Assembly: GCA_900546145.1 (NCBI GenBank)
Contig: URBN01000014.1
Coordinates: forward strand, 1-61,831
Source of the DNA: an uncultured Desulfovibrio sp.
GTDB lineage: Bacteria > Desulfobacterota > Desulfovibrionia > Desulfovibrionales > Desulfovibrionaceae
Direction: 5' to 3'
DNA length: 61,831 nucleotides
Position 1 is the stretch's first letter. Each line of letters begins with the position of its first letter. Under the pieces are notes generated by a model, which was given only the letters and a program-made list of their open reading frames with translations, had not been told where the DNA came from and ran no database searches. Shown here one piece after another: positions 50,317 through 59,328 of the stretch. Both the position numbers and the translations under genes were made by a program.

Positions 50317-52041
50317 CTACGCCTTTTCCGTATGCACCCTGGCGAGAATGCCGGGCACGGCCTGACAGGTCACCCGGATATCCTTGGAGCCATATCCCCT
50401 GTCATCCAGTGTGGCGAACATATCCGCCTCTGTGACCTCCACAGGCACATCCTCCACGCCCTCAGAGCGCAGATGCTCCCTGAGCAGGCTGCAGGCTCTC
50501 TCGCTGACGCTTTCAAGGGAGTAGCCGTTCTCCAGAGGCTCGCGGAGATCCAGAGACGGGGCAAGGAGTTCGCCTTTTCCGGTGTCCGCGTAGATTTCAA
50601 GGGAAGAGGTCGGTGAGGTCAGGGCCGCTCCAACGGCGTTGGCCACGTCGGCCTCGGCCGTCGGCACCACGGGCAGGCCCAGAGACGCAGACAGCCTGCG
50701 GGCCAGACAGTCCGTGGGACCGCCCACAAGATAGACACGGTCCGCGGACACATCCTTATGGCTCTTCAGCTCCCTGAGCGTATAGATAGGATGGGCGTTG
50801 ATACCGGCGAGCAGGCCGGCTGCCGCGTCGGAAATCTTCTGCACGGCCCGCTTCCAGACGCGCAGGGCGAGTTCACCCGTCTCCAGGCCGCAGCGTGCGG
50901 CAAGAGCGGCCATGGCTCTTTCCGAGGCGTCCGCGTCTCCGGCCTTCCTGTCGGTACCGTCGCCATTGAGGACATTGAGGGCGTCCAGGAATGTGGGATC
51001 CTTTCCTCCAAAGGCCATGGCGGGACCGCTGCGCAGGGGACCGACTTCCACAGAGGCAGAGGCCCCCTTCCCTTCCACGCTGATACGGGAATCACCGCCT
51101 ACGCCGATGGAGAGCGTAGCCAGAGCGGGCACGAGCGTCCTGCGGCCGCCAAGGCACATGCCGCCGCGGTCGATGACAGGAGACCCTTGGACGAAGAGCG
51201 CGATGTCGGTGGTCGTTCCGCCTATGTCGAAAAGCAGGGCGCACCCATCGGCGAGATCCCCGGCCAGGGCCATAACGCCCATGACGCTGGCCGCCGGGCC
51301 GGAGAGAATGGACTGCACGGGCAGCCTGCGCGACACGCCTATGGGAACAGCACCGCCGTCGACCTTCAGAAGGAAGACGGGAGCGCTTATGCCGCGCTCC
51401 CTGAGAACGCCTTCCACGGCGTCCAGAAATTCGTTGTGCAGGCGGGCAGAGGCCGCGTTGTAATAGGCCGTGGCGATACGCCGCGGATAATTGAGCTCGC
51501 CGGAGAGCTGGTGTCCCAGAGTCACTGCGGCGTCAGGAACGGCCTTCCGTATTTCGCCGGCCATGGCCAGCTCATGGGCCGGGTTGCGCGGCGAAAATTT
51601 GCCGACGCAGGCGAAGGCGTTCACGCCCCTTTCGTGCCATCCGGAGACCGTTTCCCTGAGCCCGGAAAAATCGAGAGGCTGAACTTCCACGCCGCGGTGA
51701 TCGAGGCCGCCTGGTACGACGGTCACGAAGCTGCCAAGACGCGAGCGCAGGGGAGAGAGTCCCGGACCGGCGGAAAGCACCAGCCCCACGGGATCAAGGC
51801 GTCCCTGCACTTCGGCATTGACGATGAGCGTCGTGCCGAGCGTCACCCGCACGGCGCTTCTCACCGTGTCCGCGCCGGCGTCATCCATAAGACGGGTTAT
51901 GACCCGGTCGATGGAGAGGGGCAGATTTTCATGGTCGGTATCCACCTTGGCCCTTCCGAGTATCCTTCCCCCGCGGCAGGCCACGGCGTCCGTATGGGTT
52001 CCGCCGGCATCGATGCCGAGAATAACTTCCTTGTCGTCCAT
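50317..52041 (-). CDS. Hydantoinase/oxoprolinase (HyuA-like) family protein
   Basis: A 574-residue ATP-grasping protein of the hydantoinase A/5-oxoprolinase family. The N-terminus LGIDAGGTHTDAVACRGGRIL is the phosphate-1 motif of the ASKHA fold, and LLFDIGGTTTDIALF near 280 is a second one. Partner HyuB/OplB is absent here, as often in Desulfovibrio-type genomes. Substrate (5-oxoproline, hydantoin, other) is unknown. The ATG at 52041 has GGAGG 5 nt upstream; an 18-codon upstream extension lacks a site. It precedes trmL with a 1-bp gap. Confidence 0.88.
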   Translation of the reverse strand: MDDKEVILGIDAGGTHTDAVACRGGRILGRAKVDTDHENLPLSIDRVITRLMDDAGADTVRSAVRVTLGTTLIVNAEVQGRLDPVGLVLSAGPGLSPLRSRLGSFVTVVPGGLDHRGVEVQPLDFSGLRETVSGWHERGVNAFACVGKFSPRNPAHELAMAGEIRKAVPDAAVTLGHQLSGELNYPRRIATAYYNAASARLHNEFLDAVEGVLRERGISAPVFLLKVDGGAVPIGVSRRLPVQSILSGPAASVMGVMALAGDLADGCALLFDIGGTTTDIALFVQGSPVIDRGGMCLGGRRTLVPALATLSIGVGGDSRISVEGKGASASVEVGPLRSGPAMAFGGKDPTFLDALNVLNGDGTDRKAGDADASERAMAALAARCGLETGELALRVWKRAVQKISDAAAGLLAGINAHPIYTLRELKSHKDVSADRVYLVGGPTDCLARRLSASLGLPVVPTAEADVANAVGAALTSPTSSLEIYADTGKGELLAPSLDLREPLENGYSLESVSERACSLLREHLRSEGVEDVPVEVTEADMFATLDDRGYGSKDIRVTCQAVPGILARVHTEKA

Positions 52042-52204
52042 CACGACCTCCGATTTCATCCCTGAACAGGGCTGCTCTGGAAAAGGGAGCGGCACACGCC
52101 TCTCCTGCTCTTCCGGGACGGAGACTAAAAAACATTATCCCACCTGTAAAGGATCTCCGAAAGCCGGCCGCCCGGCCGCTCCGCATCTTGCACACCCCTT
52201 TCTT

Positions 52205-52232
52205 TTGGCGTACTTTTTTCAGACGGTATTTT
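52205..52232 (+). promoter_or_regulatory. Candidate promoter of ilvE
   Basis: TTGGCG, a 16-bp spacer and TATTTT, about 33 bp before the ilvE ATG in a T-rich stretch. Moderate match. Confidence 0.4.
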
Positions 52233-52264
52233 TTCATTAATAGCTTAGAGGCAAAGGATTTCCC

Positions 52265-53185
52265 ATGCAGAAGACTGAATTTATATGGTTCGACGGCAAG
52301 CTGGTTCCCTGGGATCAGGCCCAGGTGCATGTCCTCACCCATGCCCTTCATTACGGCGACTCCGTGTTTGAAGGCATCCGCGCTTACGACTGCGGTGACA
52401 AGGGTTCTTCCGTGTTCCGTCTGAAGGAGCATGCCAAGCGTCTCGTCAACTCCGCCAAAATTCTGTGCATCAACATCCCCTACACCGAGGGACAGATTTA
52501 TGATGCCTGCATCGACACGCTGCGCGCCAACAAGATGAAGGCCGCCTATGTGCGTCCGCTGGCTTTTGTGGGCTACGGCGAAATGGGCGTTTATCCCGGC
52601 GAGAACCCGGTGCACACCATCATCGCATGCTGGGCCTGGGGTGCCTATCTCGGCCCCGAAGCCCTCGAAAAGGGCATCCGCGTGCGCACGAGCTCTTTCG
52701 CCCGCATTCATCCCAACACGCTCATGAGCAAGGCCAAGGCCGCCGGCAACTATGTCAACTCCATTCTGGCCAAGGTTGAGGCCAAGGAAGACGGATTCGA
52801 CGAAGCCGTCATGCTCGACACCAACGGCATGGTCTCCGAAGCCACCGGCGAGAACATCTTCATCGTTGAGAACGGCGTCATCAAGACCCCGCCGCTGACC
52901 TCCATGCTGGGCGGCATCACCCGCGCCTCCCTCGTGCAGCTCGGCCGCGACCTCGGTTACACCGTCGAGGAACTGCCCTTCACCCGTGACGAACTCTACG
53001 TGGCTGACGAAGCCTTCTTCTGCGGCACCGCCGCCGAACTCACGCCCATCAGCTCCGTGGACCGCCGCACCATCGGTTCCGGTCATGCCGGCCCGGTGAC
53101 GAAGCACCTCCAGAAGGAATTCTTCAAAGTCGTGCACGGCGACAATCCGAAGTACAAGGACTGGCTCGCCCCCTACACCATCTAA
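52265..53185 (+). CDS. ilvE: Branched-chain amino acid aminotransferase
   Basis: A 306-residue fold-type IV PLP aminotransferase, performing the last step of Val, Leu and Ile synthesis and the first of their breakdown. The N-terminal VHVLTHALHYGDSVFEGIRAY block, the PLP lysine in SKAKAAGNYVNSILAKVEA near 160, the EATGENIFIVENGVIKTP loop and GGITRASL are typical. The ribosome site is AAAGGA. It is followed by a terminator and then dnaX. Confidence 0.96.
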   Translation: MQKTEFIWFDGKLVPWDQAQVHVLTHALHYGDSVFEGIRAYDCGDKGSSVFRLKEHAKRLVNSAKILCINIPYTEGQIYDACIDTLRANKMKAAYVRPLAFVGYGEMGVYPGENPVHTIIACWAWGAYLGPEALEKGIRVRTSSFARIHPNTLMSKAKAAGNYVNSILAKVEAKEDGFDEAVMLDTNGMVSEATGENIFIVENGVIKTPPLTSMLGGITRASLVQLGRDLGYTVEELPFTRDELYVADEAFFCGTAAELTPISSVDRRTIGSGHAGPVTKHLQKEFFKVVHGDNPKYKDWLAPYTI

Positions 53186-53202
53186 TCCCATCAGCAATGA
53201 CA

Positions 53203-53242
53203 GGGCATGCTTTCCGCTGAAGGGGAGCATGCCCCTTTTTTT
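53203..53242 (+). terminator. Terminator of ilvE immediately before dnaX
   Basis: GGGCATGCT and AGCATGCCC arms, 14-nt loop, then C and seven T. It ends only 6 bp before the dnaX ATG. Confidence 0.85.
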
Positions 53243-53247
53243 CTGAC

Positions 53248-54435
53248 ATGAAGCATACTTCCCTCGCCGCCCGTTACCGTCCCCAGTCCTTTGCCGAGGT
53301 CGTGGGGCAGGATATGATCAAGCAGGTCCTTTCCAGAGCCAGCGCCGAAGACCGTGTCGCCTCCGGCTACCTCTTCTGCGGCACACGCGGCGTCGGCAAG
53401 ACCACCATAGCCAGAATTTTCGCCAAAGCGCTCAACTGCGCCCACGCCCCCGCAGCCGAACCGTGCAATGAATGCGAGCAGTGCAGAAAGATCACGGCAG
53501 GCGTACATCCCGACGTCGTCGAAATCGACGGCGCCTCCAACAACTCCGTGGATGATGCCAGGGCCCTCCGGGAAAAAATCGGCTATTCCCCTATGGAGGG
53601 GCGCTACAAAATTTTCATCATTGACGAAGCGCACATGCTCTCCAAAAGCGCCTTCAACGCTCTTCTGAAGACGCTCGAGGAACCACCGAGCCACGTGGTC
53701 TTCATCTTCGCGACCACGGAAGTACACCGCTTCCCCGCTACCATTCTGAGCCGTTGCCAGGTCTTTTCCTTCCATCATCTGACTGAAGCCCTTCTCTCCG
53801 GACACCTGGCTGATGTTCTGAAAAAAGAACAGATTCCTTTCGAGGATGAGGCCGTGCGCCTCATCGCCCGGCGCGCCGCCGGCTCCGTGCGCGACAGTAT
53901 CTCCCTGCTCGATCAGACCCTGGCCTACGGCTCTGAAAATCTGACGGCAGGACTCGTGCGCGACGTGCTCGGCCTCGCCGGTCAGGACGCCATGAAGGAA
54001 CTCTTCGCAGCCCTGGCTGCCCAGGACTGCGCGAAGACAGCCCTCTTCTGCCGTACGCTGGCAGGACGCGAGGTCGACCTCGGCTTCTTTGTCCGCGAAC
54101 TGGCCGATACCCTGCGCTCGCTCTTCCTCCTGCGTCAGTGCGGAAAAGAAAGCCTCACCCAGCTTGGCGCAACGGAGAACGAGATCACCTTCTATGAGAG
54201 CGTAGCCCCCTCCTTCACGGCGGGATACCTGCACGCGGCCTGGCAGATGGTTCTCGAGGCGCAGCGTTCCATCACCACAAGTCAGGAGCCGGCAGCGTCG
54301 CTCGAACTTCTCCTCGTCAATCTGGCCTTCCTGCAGCAGCTTCTGCCTGCGGCCCTGGCGGGCGTCAGAGCCCCTTCCGCTGAAACGCAGAGGGAGACGC
54401 CGCCGCACCCTACCCAGGCGCCAGCGGGGAACTGA
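53248..54435 (+). CDS. dnaX: DNA polymerase III clamp-loader subunit DnaX, gamma-like part
   Basis: A 395-residue clamp-loader ATPase. The start MKHTSLAARYRPQSF, Walker A GTRGVGKTT near 47-55, zinc site CAHAPAAEPCNECEQC, Walker B FIIDEAHML near 130 and the SRC sensor (ILSRCQVF near 168) are intact. Domains I-III are complete. The frame stops at 54433 (TGA) in a Pro/Ala/Thr linker. The next 200 codons of a normal tau continue in the -1 frame. AGGGAG at 54391-54396, 40 bp before the stop, recalls the E. coli dnaX frameshift stimulator. No good ribosome site precedes the ATG. Confidence 0.93.
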   Translation: MKHTSLAARYRPQSFAEVVGQDMIKQVLSRASAEDRVASGYLFCGTRGVGKTTIARIFAKALNCAHAPAAEPCNECEQCRKITAGVHPDVVEIDGASNNSVDDARALREKIGYSPMEGRYKIFIIDEAHMLSKSAFNALLKTLEEPPSHVVFIFATTEVHRFPATILSRCQVFSFHHLTEALLSGHLADVLKKEQIPFEDEAVRLIARRAAGSVRDSISLLDQTLAYGSENLTAGLVRDVLGLAGQDAMKELFAALAAQDCAKTALFCRTLAGREVDLGFFVRELADTLRSLFLLRQCGKESLTQLGATENEITFYESVAPSFTAGYLHAAWQMVLEAQRSITTSQEPAASLELLLVNLAFLQQLLPAALAGVRAPSAETQRETPPHPTQAPAGN

Positions 54436-54992
54436 GACAGTCTCCCGGCCTGGCGCAGCCCGCAGGGCACGACAACACGCCACGTCCTGAGCCGGCGCGG
54501 CCCGCCCCCACCCCAGCCACACCGTCTCCGGCAGCTGTGGATCCCGAACCGTCCGTCCCCGGATCAGAACGTGGCAAGGCTGAGGAAGCGCCCCGGCACA
54601 AAACGGGCAGCCCTGTACTGACGCCCTTCGGACTCCCCGACTGGGACGCCTTTCTGGAACATCTCAGGGAGAACGAATCCGGAGACGGCCCCGCCCGCCA
54701 CAACGCTCTGGGCCTGAAGCCCCTGTCCTTCGAAAACGGACTGCTGACTCTGGAAGTGGACAACGCCCAGCAGATGGCCGCCCTGAACCGCGAAAGCTCA
54801 CGGCTCGAACAGGCTCTCGCTTCCTGGCTGAAACGCCCCTGCCGCATCAGGCTGATCCTGAAGGAACAGCCTCCCACGGCTTCCAGAAAGCCCCTTCCTT
54901 CTCCCGAGGAAGTTGCACAAAAGCCAGAGCTAAAGTATTGCATGAAAATTCTTAAAGCACGCGTCAGGGACGTGCGGCGCAAGACAGACTGA
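54384..54992 (+). CDS. dnaX: Tau-type C-terminal part of DnaX in the -1 frame
   Basis: About 200 codons open from just after a TGA at 54381. The Pro-rich linker is followed by a folded-looking segment (LTPFGLPDWDAFLEHLRE..., LEVDNAQQMAALNRESSRLEQALASWL), resembling the tau C-terminal region found in Desulfovibrio-type DnaX. It overlaps the gamma part by 52 bp in the -1 frame. Reading it needs a -1 shift between 54384 and 54435; GCG GGG AAC TGA at the very end allows P-site Gly-tRNA re-pairing. No classical A AAA AAG heptamer is present. Alternatives: real disruption or a base error. A GTG at 54537 lacks a ribosome site. Confidence 0.6.
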   Translation, partial: NAEGDAAAPYPGASGELRQSPGLAQPAGHDNTPRPEPARPAPTPATPSPAAVDPEPSVPGSERGKAEEAPRHKTGSPVLTPFGLPDWDAFLEHLRENESGDGPARHNALGLKPLSFENGLLTLEVDNAQQMAALNRESSRLEQALASWLKRPCRIRLILKEQPPTASRKPLPSPEEVAQKPELKYCMKILKARVRDVRRKTD

Positions 54993-55051
54993 AACCCGCT
55001 CTCCCTGCGTGCATCATCACAACGACATTCAGACAATCGGAGGAATATCCC

Positions 55052-55363
55052 ATGCCCAATATGAACGATGTCCTGCGTCAGGCAGCCGTCATGCAGCGCA
55101 AGCTTTCCAAGCTCCAGGAAGAGGCGGCCACCAAGACCTACGAAGCGGCCAGCGGCGGCGGCATGGTCAAGGCCGTTGTTTCCGGCAAGCAGGAGCTCAA
55201 GGCGCTCACCATCGACCCCAAAGCTGTCGAGGGCGGAGACATCGAAATGCTGCAGGACCTCATCATCGCTGCCGTTAACGAAGCCAACCGCATCTCCAGG
55301 GAAACCCTTGAGCGCAAGATGAGCAATCTGTCCGGCGGCATCCATCTCCCCGGCATTTTCTAG
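55052..55363 (+). CDS. ybaB: YbaB/EbfC nucleoid-associated protein
   Basis: A 103-residue DNA-binding protein of the YbaB/EbfC family, a dimer that binds DNA with little sequence preference. The pattern MxxxxRQAAVMQRKLSKLQEEAA..., then GGGMVKAVVSGKQELKALTIDP, is diagnostic. It lies between dnaX and recR, the widely conserved order. The ribosome site is GGAGGAA. Confidence 0.95.
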   Translation: MPNMNDVLRQAAVMQRKLSKLQEEAATKTYEAASGGGMVKAVVSGKQELKALTIDPKAVEGGDIEMLQDLIIAAVNEANRISRETLERKMSNLSGGIHLPGIF

Positions 55364-55371
55364 TCCCGGCC

Positions 55372-55986
55372 ATGACCAGCACTATCCCGGCTCCTCTGAG
55401 TGACCTCGCCGCGCAGATAAGCAAACTGCCCGGCATGGGGCCGAAATCGGCCATGCGCGTTGTCATGACGCTCCTGCGCTGGCCCGAGGAACAGACGCGG
55501 CGCCTCGGCGCCAGCATCTCCTCCCTGCGCGACCAGCTGCATATCTGCCGGCGCTGCGGCGGCCTTTCCACGACCGATGTCTGCCCTATCTGCCAGGACG
55601 CCACGCGTTCGCAGGACATCCTGTGCCTCGTCACTGACTGGGACAGCATGATGACCATGGACAGAGGCGGCTTCTACAGGGGGCAGTACCTCATCCTTGG
55701 CGGTCTGCTCAGCCCGCTGGACAACCGGGATTCCGACAGGCTGGATCTCAACCGGCTCGAGGAACGGCTCGCGGAAGGACAGGTCAAGGAACTGGTGCTG
55801 GCCCTCGGTGCCACACTCGAAGCCGACAACACGGCCATCTTCATCAGCGAGCTCGTCAGAAAACGCTTTCCGGCCGTCAGAGTCAGCCGCCTCGCGCAGG
55901 GCATTCCCCTGGGCGGCGAAGTCAGACATATGGACACAGAGACGCTCAGACAGTCGCTTAAGTACAGGCAGGAGTTCAAAAGCTGA
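55372..55986 (+). CDS. recR: Recombination mediator protein RecR
   Basis: A 204-residue repair protein that with RecO (and RecF) loads RecA at gaps. The N-terminal helix-hairpin-helix (LPGMGPKSAMRVVMTLL), the zinc finger CRRCGG...CPIC and the Toprim region (CLVTDWDSMMTMDRGGFYRGQYLILGGLLSPLD) are present. It starts 8 bp after ybaB. A strong terminator follows. Confidence 0.97.
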   Translation: MTSTIPAPLSDLAAQISKLPGMGPKSAMRVVMTLLRWPEEQTRRLGASISSLRDQLHICRRCGGLSTTDVCPICQDATRSQDILCLVTDWDSMMTMDRGGFYRGQYLILGGLLSPLDNRDSDRLDLNRLEERLAEGQVKELVLALGATLEADNTAIFISELVRKRFPAVRVSRLAQGIPLGGEVRHMDTETLRQSLKYRQEFKS

Positions 55987-56010
55987 CCTGCCCTGGACAG
56001 ACAGCAAAAA

Positions 56011-56040
56011 GGCGGAATCCTCACGGATTCCGCCTTTTTT
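56011..56040. terminator. Bidirectional terminator between recR and gatA
   Basis: GGCGGAATCC-TCAC-GGATTCCGCC with six T on the plus side and five A on the other. Serves both genes. Confidence 0.9.
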
Positions 56041-56090
56041 GTTCGTCAGAAAAAGAAGCCGTTCCGGATCACGGGAGCGGCAGCATTATG

Positions 56091-57554
56091 CTACGCAAGA
56101 GCTTTCGGCTCGCCCAGAGCCGGGATGACGCGCTCAAACGCGGAAGCCAGGCCCAGGATGCCGGCTTCGTCAAACTCGCGGCCGATAAGCTGCATGCCCA
56201 CGGGCATGCCTTCAGAGGAAAGGCCGGCAGGCAGGGAAACGCTCGGCATGCCTGCGAGGTTGACAGGACAGGTGTAGGCGTCCATGAGGAACAGCTGCAG
56301 GGGATCCTGCGCATGCGTGCCAATGGGCCAGGCCACCACGGGAGACACGGGTGCCAGCATGCAGTCGCAGCCGGAAAGGGCGCTGCGGAACTCATCACGG
56401 ATAAGCCTGCGTACCTGGGCTGCCTTGCGGTAATAGGCATCGTAATAGCCGGAGGAAAGAACGTAGGTGCCAAGCAGGATGCGGCGCTTCACCTCGGCTC
56501 CGAAGCCCTCCTTACGGGAGAGCGTGTACATCTCCTGCAGATCCTTCGGCTCCTTTGTGCGGTGGCCGAAACGTACGCCGTCAAAGCGGGCCAGGTTGGA
56601 ACTCGCCTCTGCCATGGCCACGATATAATAGGTGGCGATGGCAGCCTCGGAGTGGGGAAGGCTGACTTCGACGATCTCGCAGCCCTCCTTCCTGGCGCTG
56701 TCGATGACGCTGTCGATGACGGAGCGGACATCGTCGGAAAGGCCGCTGCCGAAGAATTCCTTCGGAATGCCGATGCGGTGCCCCTTCAGGGAAGCGGAAG
56801 CGCAGCCCGCGGCGTAATCGGGCACAGCCTCGGGAGAACAGGTGGAATCCCTGTCATCGTGGCCCGCGATAACGGAAAGAACGCGGGCGCAGTCCTCGGC
56901 GGTTCTGGCCAGAGGGCCAATCTGATCGAGAGAGGAGCCATAGGCAATAAGGCCGTAACGGGAAACACGGCCGTACGTGGGCTTGATTCCCACGCACCCG
57001 CAGAAGGAAGCAGGCTGACGGATGGAGCCGCCCGTATCAGAACCGAGAGACGCAAAACACTGGGAGGCTGCAACGCTGCAGGCCGAACCGCCGGAAGAGC
57101 CGCCAGGCACACGATCAAGATTCCAGGGATTGTGCGTAACCTGATACGCAGAGTTCTCCGTGGTCGAACCCATGGCGAACTCATCCATGTTGTTCTTGCC
57201 CAGAATAACCGCGCCGGCCTGACGGAGTTTTTCCACGGCGAAGGCGTCGTACATGGATTTAAAGCCTTCAAGAATGCGGGATCCTGCCGTGGTGGGCATA
57301 CCTTTGGTCACCAGGGCGTCCTTGACGGTCATTGGCACGCCCCAGAGAGGCTTAGACGGATCCACGCCTTCCCTGTCCAGAGCCTCAGCCTGTTTCAGGG
57401 CGCCTTCCCGGTCTATGTAAAGCATAGCCCTGAGGCTGCCTTCCGTTGCCTGCATGCGGTCAAGGCAGGCTGTGGCTGCCTCAACGGCACTGACCTGTTC
57501 CTTTTTCAACGCGTCGGCCAAAGCCGTCAGCGACATGTGCAGTATATCACTCAT
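56091..57554 (-). CDS. gatA: Glu-/Asp-tRNA amidotransferase subunit A
   Basis: A 487-residue amidase subunit that supplies ammonia from glutamine to convert Glu-tRNA-Gln (and Asp-tRNA-Asn). The amidase signature GGSSGGSACSVAA near 152 holds the catalytic serines of the Ser-cisSer-Lys triad. The start VKDALVTKGMPTTAGS near 78 holds the lysine. The ATG at 57554 has AAGG upstream. It follows gatC. gatB is not in the window. Confidence 0.97.
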   Translation of the reverse strand: MSDILHMSLTALADALKKEQVSAVEAATACLDRMQATEGSLRAMLYIDREGALKQAEALDREGVDPSKPLWGVPMTVKDALVTKGMPTTAGSRILEGFKSMYDAFAVEKLRQAGAVILGKNNMDEFAMGSTTENSAYQVTHNPWNLDRVPGGSSGGSACSVAASQCFASLGSDTGGSIRQPASFCGCVGIKPTYGRVSRYGLIAYGSSLDQIGPLARTAEDCARVLSVIAGHDDRDSTCSPEAVPDYAAGCASASLKGHRIGIPKEFFGSGLSDDVRSVIDSVIDSARKEGCEIVEVSLPHSEAAIATYYIVAMAEASSNLARFDGVRFGHRTKEPKDLQEMYTLSRKEGFGAEVKRRILLGTYVLSSGYYDAYYRKAAQVRRLIRDEFRSALSGCDCMLAPVSPVVAWPIGTHAQDPLQLFLMDAYTCPVNLAGMPSVSLPAGLSSEGMPVGMQLIGREFDEAGILGLASAFERVIPALGEPKALA

Positions 57555-57595
57555 TTGAAAAGCCTTTTTCGTAAATCAGGGAGCTGGAGCCGAAA

Positions 57596-57895
57596 CTACA
57601 CGATACGGGGAACAACATAGTATTCCTCAGTGCGGTCGGGAGCGTTGGCGAGCATTTCCTCGCGAGTACGTTTGTTCTCGGCCACGTCCTCACGCATGGT
57701 AGGAGCATGAACCACAGGGCTGTACAGGGGTTCGACACTGCTCGTGTCGACCTTTTCGAGAATATCCATATAGCCGAGGATATCGCTCAGCTGCCTGCAG
57801 AACAGGTCTATCTCGTCCTCGCCAACGGTGAGCCGGGAAAGCTGGGCCATATGCAGGACATCCTGCCGGGTAACGGTTTTCTTAGAAGCAGACAT
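57596..57895 (-). CDS. gatC: Glu-/Asp-tRNA amidotransferase subunit C
   Basis: A 99-residue small subunit that stabilises GatAB. The pattern VTRQDVLHMAQLSRLTVGEDEIDLF...LDILGYMDILEKVDTSSVEPLYSPV is diagnostic of GatC (here QLSDILGYMDILEKVD). The C-terminal ANAPDRTEEYYVVPRIV is the usual end. It begins 17 bp after the upstream lipoprotein gene and precedes gatA. Confidence 0.95.
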   Translation of the reverse strand: MSASKKTVTRQDVLHMAQLSRLTVGEDEIDLFCRQLSDILGYMDILEKVDTSSVEPLYSPVVHAPTMREDVAENKRTREEMLANAPDRTEEYYVVPRIV

Positions 57896-57912
57896 AAGAG
57901 TCTTTCCTTTCC

Positions 57913-59328
57913 TTATTTTTTGACGGGCACGGAGAGCTTGTAGGAAGTCTGGGGCCTTGTCGGAATTACTGGCTGGGGAGTCGTCTTCACCTCAGGCGCT
58001 GCCTGAGCGGGAGCGGCCTGCTCGGAAGCCCTCTGAGCGGGCTCCTGTCGCGCGCTGGCCGGAAGCGTCGCGGCCTGGGCTGTGCCGGGCTCGGCACTGA
58101 TGCCACCCTCCGCAGCGCCGGTTCCTTCTTCCTGTCTCTTTTCCGCCTGCTGCTTCAGGCGTTCCGCCGCTCCTTCCTTCAGAGAGGAGCGCGTAGACTG
58201 TAAGGTGGACTTGTTCAGAAGGATACCGCCCTGCAGGCTGGGCTGCATCATGAAAAGCTTCTGATGGGCGATACCCGCGTTATCATAGGAGATGGGTGCC
58301 TGGGCAAAATTCATGAGCGCAGCCTGACGGATCAGGGAGTTGGCCTGAGAGCCGGACACACGCTGCGTCATATGCAGCCTGGAGGCGAAGCGCACAAAGT
58401 CGTAGCCAAGAGCGTCCCAGCCGTCATGTCCGCCACTGGCCAGCTGGGCAGGAGCCATGGAGCGCACGAAGTTGCTCGGATAGACAAGCAGGGGGTAGCT
58501 GCTGGCGCTGGGCAGGCCCTTGTTGTCCAGATTGTTGGCCCAGAGCATGGTTCCCATTTCCACGAGAGCGTCCTCGCCGTTGGCCACCAGGGCACTGTGC
58601 ACGCCGGGGATATTCTTCCAGGAATCGGGCAGGAACACGGCCTCAACCTGTCCTCCGGCCAGAGCCTTGGCAGACAGGCTCATGCCTGACGGATCAGACG
58701 AAGAATACGTGGCGCGGTGCATGGCGATCCCCTTGTCGGCCAGCTGCTGCTCGAGCAGGTTGGTCATGCGCACGCTGAAGGAATCGGACATAGGGTAGAA
58801 GGCGCCGACGCTGCGGATGCCAAGGTCGTTCACAAGACCGGCCACGGCGTCCACCTGGTCCTCGGCGCTGGCAAAGAACCGCCATGCCGTCCTGCCTTCA
58901 TCACCGGAATCGATTTTGCCCATAAAGGCAAAGAACATTCTCTGGCTGGTCAGACCGGAATTTTTGGCCTGATCGTAAATTTTTTTCTGCAGAGGACCGC
59001 CAATAACGGTGTATTCAGGAGGCAGCTGGGAAAGTTTCTGCTGCCAGTTGCCTGAAGTGCCGATGAGCGTCACCGTGACGTTCTGCCCCTTCTGTCTGAG
59101 CTCGGAAGCGGCAAGATTGGCGCCGCGCATGATCTTGGTCGTGATGGAACCAAGAGAGCCCGAGGTGGGAAGAAGCATGGCAATATACGTCCCCTGCTTC
59201 GGGGCTGGCTGCTCAGGCGTAGACGGACGTGGCTTGAAACCCGGGAAGGAGCAGCCCGGCAGGATCATGAGGGTACACATGATCAGAAAAACAAGAAGAA
59301 GGCGGGGGGAAACAGACAATTTACGCAC
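57913..59328 (-). CDS. Lipoprotein with periplasmic-binding fold (LpoA/YraM-like)
   Basis: A lipoprotein of about 471 residues. A GTG start at 59328 with AGAGAG 8 nt upstream gives a good signal with lipobox ILPGC (Cys26); an ATG 17 codons earlier would add a polar extension. The core (about 45-380) is a type I periplasmic-binding fold: AMLLPTSGSLGSITTKIMRGANLA, VIGGPLQKK, SVGAFYPMSDSFSVRM. This resembles LpoA, the penicillin-binding protein activator, or an amino-acid-binding receptor. The C-terminal 110 residues are low-complexity (Glu, Gln, Ala, Pro). No membrane transporter accompanies it. It is upstream of gatCA on the same strand. Confidence 0.8.
   Translation of the reverse strand: MRKLSVSPRLLLVFLIMCTLMILPGCSFPGFKPRPSTPEQPAPKQGTYIAMLLPTSGSLGSITTKIMRGANLAASELRQKGQNVTVTLIGTSGNWQQKLSQLPPEYTVIGGPLQKKIYDQAKNSGLTSQRMFFAFMGKIDSGDEGRTAWRFFASAEDQVDAVAGLVNDLGIRSVGAFYPMSDSFSVRMTNLLEQQLADKGIAMHRATYSSSDPSGMSLSAKALAGGQVEAVFLPDSWKNIPGVHSALVANGEDALVEMGTMLWANNLDNKGLPSASSYPLLVYPSNFVRSMAPAQLASGGHDGWDALGYDFVRFASRLHMTQRVSGSQANSLIRQAALMNFAQAPISYDNAGIAHQKLFMMQPSLQGGILLNKSTLQSTRSSLKEGAAERLKQQAEKRQEEGTGAAEGGISAEPGTAQAATLPASARQEPAQRASEQAAPAQAAPEVKTTPQPVIPTRPQTSYKLSVPVKK

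Noticed and set aside
54537..54992. Independent gene starting with GTG at 54537
   Set aside because: There is no ribosome site, the frame is open further upstream to 54384, and the product looks like the tail of DnaX.
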